A stretch of DNA of 64,000 nt from Chitinophaga sp. YR573 (GTDB lineage Bacteria; Bacteroidota; Bacteroidia; Chitinophagales; Chitinophagaceae). The position numbers and the translations under genes were made by a program. This document shows, in pieces, positions 53,460-63,500 of this stretch. The stretch is taken from the NCBI RefSeq assembly GCF_900110995.1, contig NZ_FOJF01000003.1:806001-870000 (forward strand), read 5' to 3'. Under the pieces are notes generated by a model. It did no database searches. It saw only the letters and a list, made by a program, of their open reading frames with translations, and was not told the DNA's origin. Every line of letters starts with the position of its first letter. The stretch's first letter is position 1.

Positions 53460-53963
53460 TTAGTTTTTACCGTCATTATCCCGCATGAATTCCAGTACAT
53501 TCATGGCCTCCTCATCACTGAGATGCTGGTTGGGCATACGTACCATACACTGTTCGAGCATAGCTTGTGCCGCGGGGTCTTTATCGATCATCTCATCTGT
53601 GTTGGTCACAAAATTCATGATCCATTCAGGCTTTCTTCTGTCTGTAACACCCTTCCAACCGGGGCCTACGAGTTTTTCTCCGGTAAGTTTATGACATGCA
53701 CCACATTTTACGTCATATACTATTTTCCCCTTAGCCAGCATTGCCTTATCCAATGGGTGAGTAAGCTTTACTTCAGTAAACTTTCCTTTCCCTTTGCCAT
53801 CTAAAACAGCCTGATCGGCAGTTTTATCTCTCTGCGTTACCATACTGGAATCTCCTGCTGCATTACTGGAAGAGGATTGGGAACCGGAATCAGATCCCGA
53901 TCCGCAACTGTAAATAAGGAGGCTTGCAATAACTATTGATGCTAATAGATGTACCTGCTTCAT
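53460..53963 (-). CDS. Periplasmic cytochrome c lipoprotein, probable NosZ electron donor
   Basis: A 167-residue lipoprotein (lipobox IYSC, Cys20) with a low-complexity Ser/Gly linker and a single c-type heme site C87-GA-C90-H91. The axial Met is probably in CMVRMPNQHL. GLVGPGWKGVTDRRKPEWI is the class I cytochrome c core pattern. As the first gene of the nos operon it likely donates electrons to NosZ, a role such cytochromes play in clade II systems. Confidence 0.93.
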   Translation of the reverse strand: MKQVHLLASIVIASLLIYSCGSGSDSGSQSSSSNAAGDSSMVTQRDKTADQAVLDGKGKGKFTEVKLTHPLDKAMLAKGKIVYDVKCGACHKLTGEKLVGPGWKGVTDRRKPEWIMNFVTNTDEMIDKDPAAQAMLEQCMVRMPNQHLSDEEAMNVLEFMRDNDGKN

Positions 53964-54550
53964 AACTGATTTTTTAGGATTTAAAACTTTTATATTTTAT
54001 TAAGAGAAAATAAATCACAATAAAATGATATAATGTTTCTCAAAAGGATCATACAGGCTACAAGCCTTGCGATGCAAATTATCGTCTGTTAATGAGGAAT
54101 ATGTTGCTTATGATCAGCCACAGGACTGATCTTGATCATTATTCGGTATGAATGAGATTAGCTATATTGCCAGGTAGCTCTATCGTTCAATCTGTAGATG
54201 ATGAACCCATTTATAAGGCCTGTTTTTTATTGGATTTTATGACTGTATGAGCAGGTGGAATTATAAAATATCTTTTTTATGCTTCGCAAAGAGGTCACAT
54301 GGCGGTACCATGTCGATCGCATATAACAGGCTCTCAATGTGGAAACGGATCTTTTAAGATGATACGTTATGGAATAAACATTTTTATTGTGGAAATTGTT
54401 GAAGAACCCCGGTTTTTATTCCGTACAACACCCGGGCAGCAGAATAACAGGTATCCGGGCATCGGGATTGAATGATATAAAGAACTTTTTTTGCAATGAT
54501 CAATGGACCTTGAGGGCCCTGCAAAGCTTCCTGTAATAACAGTAAAACAA
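53964..54550. other. Regulatory gap between nos operon and surface-protein gene
   Basis: About 590 bases without a supported gene. The nos operon promoter must lie near 53964-54060 on the minus strand, but I see no full TAnnTTTG element and no clear Fnr or Crp palindrome. TGATCAG (54111-54117) and CTGATC (54126-54131) form an imperfect inverted repeat about 150 bases upstream of the cytochrome gene. The rest is ordinary AT-rich sequence. Confidence 0.5.
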
Positions 54551-54580
54551 GAAAAGCCGGAGATCGATCTCCGGCTTTTC
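54551..54580 (-). terminator. Terminator of the repetitive surface-protein gene
   Basis: GAAAAGCCGGAGATC and GATCTCCGGCTTTTC form a perfect 30-base palindrome, 22 bases past the stop at 54602. Both flanks can supply a T tract (TTGTTTT on the minus strand), so it may work in both directions. Confidence 0.85.
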
Positions 54581-54601
54581 TTATTATATCATACTTATTC
54601 T

Positions 54602-57600
54602 CTACTTCACCTGAATTAATCTGCTGGTATATACCTTACCATTAACCTTTATCAGGCAATAGTGGATTCCTGCCGGAAGGCCGGAAGCATTTAATGTCAG
54701 TTTCTGTATTTCTCCTGCTTTTGCCAGATCATTATACAAACGTTTTTCCAGTACGCCGTTATTGCTATATACATCTACAGTCACCTGCGTTGTTGAAGGT
54801 GATTTGAAGGTGATATAAGCTACATCCGTAAACGGATTAGGATACGCATTGTACTCAAATGCTGCTCCTGATTTATTCTCTGCAACAGTAACAGTACCTG
54901 ATGCCGTGCGGCCTGTGGATACGGGCACTGTTAATACCGTTTGCGCAGAATCGCTACAACCGTTCGTTGTATTCGTTACTTTCAACTTGAAGGTACCGGA
55001 TGAACCTGCTAGTCCTGACATATAAGTAAGAGTAGTGCTGGTAGCTCCTGATGCAATAGTCCAGTTAACATCAGCGGATGTTAATGTCCATTTATAGGTA
55101 GCACCGTTTACACTAAGCGCTGTCAGTACGTCAAACGACAACGGAGAGAGGGTAGCGGTTGGCGGATTTATTACGGTAGTAGGAAGCGTTGTATTCTGAT
55201 TGACAGCAGTATTTGAACTTGTCTTACATCCATTAGAAGGATTTGTAACGACCAGGAAGTAAGTCCCTGGAGTTGTAACCGTAGCTGTCGTATTGCTGGA
55301 AGTGAAGCCAGATGGCCCTGTCCAGCTATAGCTAACTCCTGGAGTTGTACTGGTAGCTGTTATGACAGTACTGGTTTTAAGACAGGTAAGGGTACCATCA
55401 TTACTTGTTGTTACTCCTGCTGGTGCAGACAGGTCCTGGATGACAGTTGCACTGTCTATGGAAGAACAGCCTGTAGTACTTCTGGCAGTTACATAATACT
55501 TACCGGGAGCACTTACATTTACTGTTCCTTGTCCGGATGTAAAGCCAGACCAGGTGATAGTGGCACCTGTGGTGGAAGAAGTCGCCACTAAGTTTACACT
55601 AACAGTTGCACATGTTAATGTAGCAGGTGCAGTCACTACCAGATTTGGTTTAGTGATATTCTGTGTTACAATTGCGCTGTCTATAGAAGTACAGCCAGTA
55701 GTACTGCGAACAGTCACATAGTATTTCCCGGGAGCGCTTACACTTACTGTTCCCTGTCCGGAGGTAAAGCCAGTCCAGGTGATGGTAGCACCAGTAGTAG
55801 TTGATGTAGCATTTAAACTAACTGTAGTAGTAGCACATGTTAAAGTAGCAGGTGCAGTCACTACAAGATTCGGTTTGCTGATATCCTGAGTAACGGTAGC
55901 GCTGTCTATAGAAGTACAGCCAGTAGTGCTGCGAACAGTCACATAGTATTTCCCGGGAGCGCTTACGCTTACAGTTCCCTGACCAGGAGTAAAGCCAGTC
56001 CAGGTGATAGTTGCACCAGTAGTAGTTGATGAAGCACTTAAACTAACAGCAGTAGTTACACATGTTAAAGTAGCAGGTGTAGCCACTACGAGATTCGGTT
56101 TGCTGATATCCTGAGTAACGGTAACACTGTCTATAGAAGTACAGCCAGTGGTGCTGCGAACAGTCACATAGTATTTCCCGGGAGCGCTTACGCTTACTGT
56201 TGCCTGACCAGGAGTAAAGCCAGTCCAGGTGATAGTTGCACCAGTAGTAGTTGATGAAGCACTTAAGCTAACAGCAGTAGTTACACATGTTAAAGTAGCA
56301 GGAGCAGTCACTACAAGATTTGGTTTGCTGATATCCTGAATAACGGTAACACTGTCTATAGAAGTACAGCCAGTAGTACTGCGAACAGTCACATAATATT
56401 TCCCGGGAGCACTAACACTTACTGTTGCCTGTCCAGCGGTAAAGCCAGTCCAGGTAATAGTGGAACCAGTACTGGTTGATGTAGCACTTAAACTAACAGC
56501 AGTAGTCGTACATGTTAAAGTAGCAGGTGTAGCCACTACCAGATTCGGTTTGCTGATATCCTGAATAACAGTAACACTATCTATAGTAATACAACCAGTA
56601 GTACTACGTGCAGTCACATAATATTTCCCAGGAGCACTTACACTTACAGGATTCTGACCGGAAGTAAAGCCAGTCCAGGTGATAGTGGCACCAGTAGTCG
56701 TTGATGTAGCACTTAAACTAACTGAAGTAGTAGTACATGTTAAAGTAGCAGGCGCAGTCACTACCAGATTTGGAGTAGTAATATCCTGTATAACTGTTAC
56801 ACTATCTATAGTAGAACAACCACTCGCACTACGTGCAGTCACATAATACTTACCAGGAGCACTCACACTTACTGTGGACTGACCAGAAGTAAATCCTGTC
56901 CAGGTGATAGTCGCGCCTGAAGTAGAAGAAGTAGCTGACAAGGTTACACCAGTTGTTGCACATGTTAAAGTAACAGGCGCAGCAACCACCAGATTGGGTT
57001 TGCTGATATCCTGTGTAACGGTGACACTGTCTATAGAAGTACAACCAGTCGTACTGCGTGCAGTTACATAATACTTACCGGGAGCGCTTACACTTACTGT
57101 TGCCTGTCCGGCCGTAAAGCCTGTCCACGTAATAGCAGCGCCTATAGTAGAGGAGCTGGCAGCTAAGCTAACACTGGTTGCTGCACATGTTAAAGTAGCA
57201 GGGGCAGTAACAACGAGATTCGGTTTTGCGATGCTCTGTATTACGGTAACGCTGTCTATAGAAGTACAACCATTAGAACTACGTGCAGTTACATAATACT
57301 TACCCGGAGCGCTTACACTTACCGGATTCTGACCCGCAGTAAAGCCTGTCCATGTAATAACAGCGCCTGAAGTAGAAGAACTGGCAGCTAAGTTCACACT
57401 TGTAGCAGCACAGGTTAAACTATCCGGTTTTGTTACGCTCAGGTTGGGAGTTGTTATATTTTGAGTAACAGTGGTCGTCGCAGTAGCTGTACAGCCGCCG
57501 GATGCAGTTACTGTCAGGATATAACTACCAGGAACACTTACTATCGGGTTTTGCAGAGCAGACGTAAAGCTGTTTGGCCCTGCCCAGCTGTAAGTAACAC

Positions 57601-60151
57601 CTGATGTGGTAGAAGTGCCTGATAGTATTACAGTAGTTATATCACAGTTTAAAACGCCGCTTACTCCCGCAGTAGCATTTACATTGCCACCTGTAGATGC
57701 TCCGGTCAGCTTTATATTATCAAAGTAATACTGCTCTGTAGCATTAGAGTTACTTGTTCTGATAACAACCTGTAGTGTGCTGCCATTCAATGCAGCTGAG
57801 TTGATAGTGATAGAAGCTGTTCCGAAAGTAGTGTTTCCTATTCCGGCGGAGTCTGAATATATGAGTGTTTCAGCGCCTCCGTTCAGTTTATAGTATACAC
57901 GTATATAGTCGGCCGTTTCAAGGAAATCGTTTGATGAAGAGGTTCCGCTTATCAGGTCTGCAGAGATGACTACATTGCTTTTATTGGAGATGTCTATAAC
58001 CCCGGAAGTCCAGACACCTTCTACCTGCGCGGTAAAGCTGGCTTTTAACTGGTTATTCTGTACAGAGAATGTACCAGGGCCAGGGAAAGTAGTGGTCCAG
58101 CTGGTGGCCCCTGTATCCGAGGTTGTACCATTTGCAAAGGTAAAATCTTCCAGCCAGAAAGCAGTGGCTGCACCCGCTGGTGCTACGGTCACAGACTGTG
58201 ATGCAGTACAACCGTTGGCCGGATTAGTAACAGTAACGGTGTAGGTACCTGCTGTACTAACAACAGGGTTCTTTAATGTACTGGTAAAGCTGTTGGGCCC
58301 AGTCCAGCTGTATGTAGCTCCTGAAACGGTAGAACTGGCGTTTATTGTAACACCGGATCCGCAACCCAATGATCCGCCTGTAGCAGTAAGGTCCGGTGCT
58401 GTTTTATTTTCAGTAACCGCTACAACAGTCGAAGTAGCACATCCGGAACCGGTAGATACGGTTAACGTATAATTCCCGGCCGCAGTTACCACAGGGTTTT
58501 GCAGCGCAGAAGTAAAGCTGTTTGGTCCTGTCCAGCTGTAAGTAACACCCGATGTGGTAGAACTACCTGATAGTGTTACAGAAGTCGTAGTACAGGTTAA
58601 AGGGCCGCTTACTGTTGCATTTATTGTATTGCCACCAGCAGCTGTCCCCGTCAGCTTTATATTATCAAAGTAATACTGTTCAGTAGCATTTGAGTTACTT
58701 GTTCTGATCACTACCTGCAGGGTACTGCCATTCAATGCAGCTGAGTTGATAGTGATGGAAGCTGTTCCGAAAGTAGTATTTCCTATTCCGGCGGAGTCTG
58801 AATATATGAGTGTTTCAGCACCTCCATTCAGCTTATAGTATACGCGAATATAGTCAGCGGTTTCAAGGAAATCGTTTGATGAGGAAGTCCCGCTTATCAG
58901 GTCTGCAGAGATAACTACATTGCTTTTGCCGGAGATATCTATCACCCCGGAAGTCCAGACACCTTCTACCTGCGCGGTAAAACTGGCTTTTAACTGGTTA
59001 TTCTGTACAGAGAATGTACCAGGGCCGGGAAAGGTCGTTGTCCAGCTGGTAGCCCCTGTATCCGAAGTTGTTCCATTTGCGAAGGTAAAGTCTTCCAGCC
59101 AGAAAGTACTCGATGTTGCAGTACCTGTTACAGTGACTGATTGAGTGGCAGTGCAACCATTAGCAGGGTTGGTAACCGTCACAGTGTAAGTGCCTGCGGT
59201 GCTGACAGCCGGGTTCTGGGAAGTACTGGTAAATCCATTGGGGCCTGTCCAGCTATAGGTAGCCCCTGAAACAGATGAACTGGCAGTGATAGCTACACTG
59301 CTGCTGCATAGAGTAGCTCCTGTTGCTGTCAGATCGGGTGTTGTTTTGTTTGTAGTGATGGTGACAGAAGCAGTGGCAGAAGCGGACGAAGTAGTGGCAG
59401 TAACGGTGTAGGTACCAGCTGTTGAAACGACTGGGTTCTGAGCCGTAGAAGTAAAACTGCCAGGCCCTGTCCAACTGTAGGTAACGCCTGATGCACTGCT
59501 GGAAGCAGACAGGGTAGTGGAAGGGTTGGTACAGGTTAGTATGCCACTGTTGGATGCACCGGCAGTAACGCTCACTGTACTACCGCTACAGGGCCCTTTC
59601 TCCTTAAATACCCTGTATTGCTCGATGTAATAATCGGACCTGGTACCGCTTCCGTTATCATAGTTATACATCTTTACGATCAGCTGTATAGAACTCCCCT
59701 GAAGAGAGTCTGATGTGAAGTCGATGGTACCAAAATTCCCTGTGCGTTGATCCAGCAGTGTTTCTGGTCCACCATCCAGCCTGTAATATATTTTCACATA
59801 TTCAGAGCTGGTTTGTTTTCCTTCTGAGGAAATTTTTACTGCTGCCTGGAAACTGCTGTATCCTGCAGTTGAAAAGACGCGGGAATACCATATTCCCACT
59901 CCACCAATGTTTTGTGCTGTGAACCGGTTCGATTTAACAGCAAATATACTGGTACTGCTACTGACAACATTAGTAGCATCCAGGTACCAGCCGGTAGAGG
60001 AGGCATCAACGGTAGTGCCGTTTGCCCCCGGAAAGGTACCCGTAATAATTGGACAAGTAGGAGTGGCCGACAGGCGGATACTCAAGGCAAGGAATAGTAA
60101 TAGCAAGGGCATAAGGCGCTTATAGCCCCCTTTAGGTAATAGTTTGTGCAT
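54602..60151 (-). CDS. Large repetitive T9SS-exported surface protein
   Basis: An 1849-residue secreted protein with a signal peptide (LMPLLLLFLALSIRLSA). Residues about 190-340 and 510-660 are Ig-like/SprB-type beta domains with the recurrent phrase YSWTGPNSFTS. Two nearly identical modules of about 150 residues (FWLEDFTFANGTTSDTG to YYFDNIKLTG) sit between them. Nine 75-residue repeats follow, each with ITWTGFT, SAPGKYYVT and a Cys pair (LTC, GC), before a final Ig-like segment and a T9SS sorting domain (YNAYPNPFTDVAYIT to RLIQVK). Low positional divergence between repeats suggests recent expansion. It probably acts in adhesion or gliding. Confidence 0.92.
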   Translation of the reverse strand: MHKLLPKGGYKRLMPLLLLFLALSIRLSATPTCPIITGTFPGANGTTVDASSTGWYLDATNVVSSSTSIFAVKSNRFTAQNIGGVGIWYSRVFSTAGYSSFQAAVKISSEGKQTSSEYVKIYYRLDGGPETLLDQRTGNFGTIDFTSDSLQGSSIQLIVKMYNYDNGSGTRSDYYIEQYRVFKEKGPCSGSTVSVTAGASNSGILTCTNPSTTLSASSSASGVTYSWTGPGSFTSTAQNPVVSTAGTYTVTATTSSASATASVTITTNKTTPDLTATGATLCSSSVAITASSSVSGATYSWTGPNGFTSTSQNPAVSTAGTYTVTVTNPANGCTATQSVTVTGTATSSTFWLEDFTFANGTTSDTGATSWTTTFPGPGTFSVQNNQLKASFTAQVEGVWTSGVIDISGKSNVVISADLISGTSSSNDFLETADYIRVYYKLNGGAETLIYSDSAGIGNTTFGTASITINSAALNGSTLQVVIRTSNSNATEQYYFDNIKLTGTAAGGNTINATVSGPLTCTTTSVTLSGSSTTSGVTYSWTGPNSFTSALQNPVVTAAGNYTLTVSTGSGCATSTVVAVTENKTAPDLTATGGSLGCGSGVTINASSTVSGATYSWTGPNSFTSTLKNPVVSTAGTYTVTVTNPANGCTASQSVTVAPAGAATAFWLEDFTFANGTTSDTGATSWTTTFPGPGTFSVQNNQLKASFTAQVEGVWTSGVIDISNKSNVVISADLISGTSSSNDFLETADYIRVYYKLNGGAETLIYSDSAGIGNTTFGTASITINSAALNGSTLQVVIRTSNSNATEQYYFDNIKLTGASTGGNVNATAGVSGVLNCDITTVILSGTSTTSGVTYSWAGPNSFTSALQNPIVSVPGSYILTVTASGGCTATATTTVTQNITTPNLSVTKPDSLTCAATSVNLAASSSTSGAVITWTGFTAGQNPVSVSAPGKYYVTARSSNGCTSIDSVTVIQSIAKPNLVVTAPATLTCAATSVSLAASSSTIGAAITWTGFTAGQATVSVSAPGKYYVTARSTTGCTSIDSVTVTQDISKPNLVVAAPVTLTCATTGVTLSATSSTSGATITWTGFTSGQSTVSVSAPGKYYVTARSASGCSTIDSVTVIQDITTPNLVVTAPATLTCTTTSVSLSATSTTTGATITWTGFTSGQNPVSVSAPGKYYVTARSTTGCITIDSVTVIQDISKPNLVVATPATLTCTTTAVSLSATSTSTGSTITWTGFTAGQATVSVSAPGKYYVTVRSTTGCTSIDSVTVIQDISKPNLVVTAPATLTCVTTAVSLSASSTTTGATITWTGFTPGQATVSVSAPGKYYVTVRSTTGCTSIDSVTVTQDISKPNLVVATPATLTCVTTAVSLSASSTTTGATITWTGFTPGQGTVSVSAPGKYYVTVRSTTGCTSIDSATVTQDISKPNLVVTAPATLTCATTTVSLNATSTTTGATITWTGFTSGQGTVSVSAPGKYYVTVRSTTGCTSIDSAIVTQNITKPNLVVTAPATLTCATVSVNLVATSSTTGATITWSGFTSGQGTVNVSAPGKYYVTARSTTGCSSIDSATVIQDLSAPAGVTTSNDGTLTCLKTSTVITATSTTPGVSYSWTGPSGFTSSNTTATVTTPGTYFLVVTNPSNGCKTSSNTAVNQNTTLPTTVINPPTATLSPLSFDVLTALSVNGATYKWTLTSADVNWTIASGATSTTLTYMSGLAGSSGTFKLKVTNTTNGCSDSAQTVLTVPVSTGRTASGTVTVAENKSGAAFEYNAYPNPFTDVAYITFKSPSTTQVTVDVYSNNGVLEKRLYNDLAKAGEIQKLTLNASGLPAGIHYCLIKVNGKVYTSRLIQVK
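55431..57455 (-). repeat. Nine tandem 225-base repeats in the surface-protein gene
   Basis: Nine in-frame copies of a 75-residue unit, each with ITWTGFT-like and SAPGKYYVT cores. The copies nearest 55650-56350 are the most alike at DNA level, pointing to recent duplication. Because the units are coding, they are not CRISPR. Confidence 0.85.
57705..58161 (-). repeat. Long direct repeat, copy 2 (457 bases)
   Basis: Almost identical to 58650-59106 in the same orientation, 945 bases apart, encoding the FWLEDFTFANG module. Differences are few and mostly synonymous. Confidence 0.85.
58650..59106 (-). repeat. Long direct repeat, copy 1 (457 bases)
   Basis: Partner of the copy at 57705-58161. Recombination between the two would delete 945 bases, which is 315 codons, so the frame would be kept. 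Confidence 0.85.
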
Positions 60152-60540
60152 GTAAAATTGGTTTATATCGGTAACGGTTTTAGACAGATTTATCTCATGA
60201 CCTTTTCGGAGTTGTTATTGCACACTCATTCACAACAAAATTTCACTAACAAGGGTTATCAAACAGGAAATATGTAATAGTTAATACTGCCAAGTTCTTT
60301 AAATAAAACTTACCTAAGTATTAATTTTATTATAATATGATTAAAATGAGTATGGGTACGTGTTTTTGTGAGTAATAATGCTCAACCATTGAAATAATTC
60401 TCTACAAAACACTATACAGATATTCCGGATTTTCTCCCTAACTTTCTTAAGCAGCTGTTAAATTGGAAATATTCGCTGGAAAAACCGGAAAACAGAACAT
60501 ATAGAACGGTTATTGTGTTCATACATTTAAATTCCACTTA
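60152..60540. other. Divergent regulatory gap between surface-protein and hybrid-kinase genes
   Basis: 389 AT-rich bases with no gene. TACATTTA at 60522-60529 is a weak -7 candidate for the kinase, only 11 bases before its ATG. No inverted repeat of note was seen. Confidence 0.5.
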
Positions 60541-63500
60541 ATGAAAGTATACAAATACTATATGTATTTTTTACTGAACAGTTTCCCGTTGCTTGCACAT
60601 TCTCAGAATCAACCAATAAGATTTGCACACATTGGAGTAAATGATGGATTATCTCAAAGTAATGTAACCACTATCTTACAGGACATCAGAGGTTTAATGT
60701 GGTTCGGAACACAGGACGGATTAAATAAATATGATGGCTACCAGGTTAAAGTATATAAAAACGATAAAAAAAACACAGCCAGTATAAGTAATAATTTCAT
60801 CAAAAGTATTGTACAGGATAAAAAAGGGAATATGTGGATCGCTACCTGGGGCGGAGGGGTAAACAGGTTCGACAGGGCAACAGAGCGATTCATCCATTAT
60901 GTGCATGATAAGAATAATGCAAATAGTCTCAGTAATGACTTTGTAAGCATGCTTTACATAGACAGTAATGATAATGTATGGATAGGGACAGAAAGCGGCG
61001 GCCTGAATAAGTTTAATTATACTACCAATCAGTTCACGTTCTATAAACATGAAGAGAACAAAGCAGGTAGCCTGAGTGACAATTATGTACGCAGCATCTT
61101 TGAAGACAGCCAGCATAACATCTGGGTAGGTACCTTCCAGGGAGGCTTAAATCTGCTGAACAATAAAACACAATCCTTTACTCATTTTCAGCATTCTGTG
61201 GATGATACAACATCCATAGCACATAATTCAATTGAAGCCATTGTTGAAGACGGCAAGCATCGTTTATGGATAGGAATGAGGGGAGGAGGACTGGATTTAT
61301 TTAATCCGGGAACACAGACCTTTCGCCATTTCAGACACGATCATACCAAACGCAATACACTGCCCCTGGACGTAATACTATGCATGAATGTTGATGATAA
61401 GAACAATTTATGGATTGGTACAGAAAATGGTGGATTGAGTATATTCAATCCGGAAAAAGAAATTTTCAATAATGTATTGTATGATGAAATTGATCATACA
61501 AGTCTGAGCAACAATTCCATTTACTCTATTTATGATGACTCCCAGGGAAACATGTGGGTAGGGACTTACAGTGGTGGTGTAAACCTTTATAACAGAAACA
61601 GTAATAAGTTCACTCATTATAATCATAATACTTCCGATAACAGCCTAAGTAATAACTACGTACTTTGCTTCTCTGAAAATAATGATGGTCGTATATGGAT
61701 AGCAACAGATGGAGGAGGCCTGAATTTATTTGATCCGGTAACAGGCAGTTTTACCCACTTCAGACACAAAGAAGGTGATTCGACGACTGTTAGCAGTGAT
61801 TATATTGTACCGCTGCAGCAAGATAAAGATAATGATTTATGGATGGGCACAGTAGGCGATGGAGTTTCCGTACTCAGTCTGAAGGAAAACAGGATCAGGC
61901 AATTAAAACATAATCCCAAAGACAGCACCAGTATCAACTTCGATAACGTTTGCGCAATGATCAGGGACAGGGATAATGACCTGTGGTTAGGTACTTTTGG
62001 AGGAGGGCTGGACTTATATAATTCTAAAACAAAATCCTTTAAACATTATAAACATAATCCCAATAACCCCAATAGTATCGTCAGTGACCGGATACAAAGT
62101 ATTTTTCAGGATAGTGAAGGCTTACTCTGGATAGGAAGTTTTGAAAAAGGATTGCAGATATTTGATAAAACTACTCAGACCTTTACCTCTTTTGTTCCCA
62201 AAAAAAGTGCAAACAATCTGAGTGACAACAGGGTCAATTGTATCTATGAAGATCATAACAGGAACATATGGGTTGGTACCAGTTATGGTTTAAACTGCTG
62301 GAACAGAAAAAGCAAAACAACAACAGCCTACTCTATAGAGGATGGTTTACCCAATAACATCATATTTGATATATTGGAAGATGCTAAAGGCCGGCTTTGG
62401 ATCAGTACTAATAAAGGATTGTCCAGGTTCAATCCGGCAACAAAATCTTTCACGAATTTCTACACGGCCGACGGGCTACAGTCGAACGAGTTTAAGGCAC
62501 ATGCAGCTATCAGAAGTCGTTCAGGGATGATGTATTTTGGTGGAGTGAACGGGTTTAATGTGTTTAATCCCGACAGTATAGAAATAGATTCATTTGATCC
62601 CCCGTTAATATTAACCAACTTCCAGATCCTGAATACGGATGTGGCAGTCGCCCTCGATGAAAAAGATCCTTCTCCATTGAAAAAAAGTATAGGAGAATCA
62701 ACAGAGATTATTTTACCTTATGACCACTCGGTTATTTCGTTTGAATTCGCATCCCTGAACTATACCCTCAGGGAAAAAAAGCAATACATGTACAAGCTGG
62801 AAGACTTTGATGAAGATTGGAATCAGCTTGGGACCAGACGGCTGGCTACCTATACTAACCTGGACCCCGGCGAATATACATTCAAAGTAAGAGGACTCAA
62901 GAATAATGGGGAATGGTCATCTCATGTAACTTCTGTAAAATTGATTATTATTCCCCCTTTCTGGATGACATGGTGGTTCAGGTCATTAGTAATAGCAGTT
63001 GTTGCAGGAGCGATTGTTTTTATGTACAGACGCCGTATCAGTGCTATCAAAGCACAGAAAGAAGTATTGGAAAAACAGGTAAAGGAACGGACGGAGCGAT
63101 TAGATATTGCTATGAAAGAAGAACGCAAAGCACGGAGAGAAGCAGAACAGGCCAACCGTGCCAAAAGCGTTTTTCTGGCAACAATGAGTCATGAGATCCG
63201 TACACCAATGAATGGTGTAATCGGGATGGCAGACCTGCTGGCCGACAGTAACCTTAACAATGAGCAACAGAAATATGCAGAGATCCTTAAGGTGAGTGGC
63301 GAAAGCCTGCTGAATGTGATCAATGATATCCTGGATTTCTCCAAGATAGAATCAGGCAGGATAGAACTTGAAATGAGAGATTTTGATCTGCGCATCTGCA
63401 TTGAAGAAGTGCTGGATATTTTTGCTGAAAAAGCAGCAAAGGCCGGATTAGATCTGTTATACCAGATAAACCATGATGTACCGGCTCAGATCATTGGAGA

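Noticed and set aside
54111-54131. Possible Fnr/Crp box upstream of the nos operon
   Set aside because: TGATCAG and CTGATC are separated by eight bases and do not match TTGAT-N4-ATCAA; position is also far from the cytochrome start.
55431-57455. A regular 225-base period that could suggest a CRISPR array
   Set aside because: The unit length is far too long and the whole stretch is one open coding frame with spaced protein repeats.
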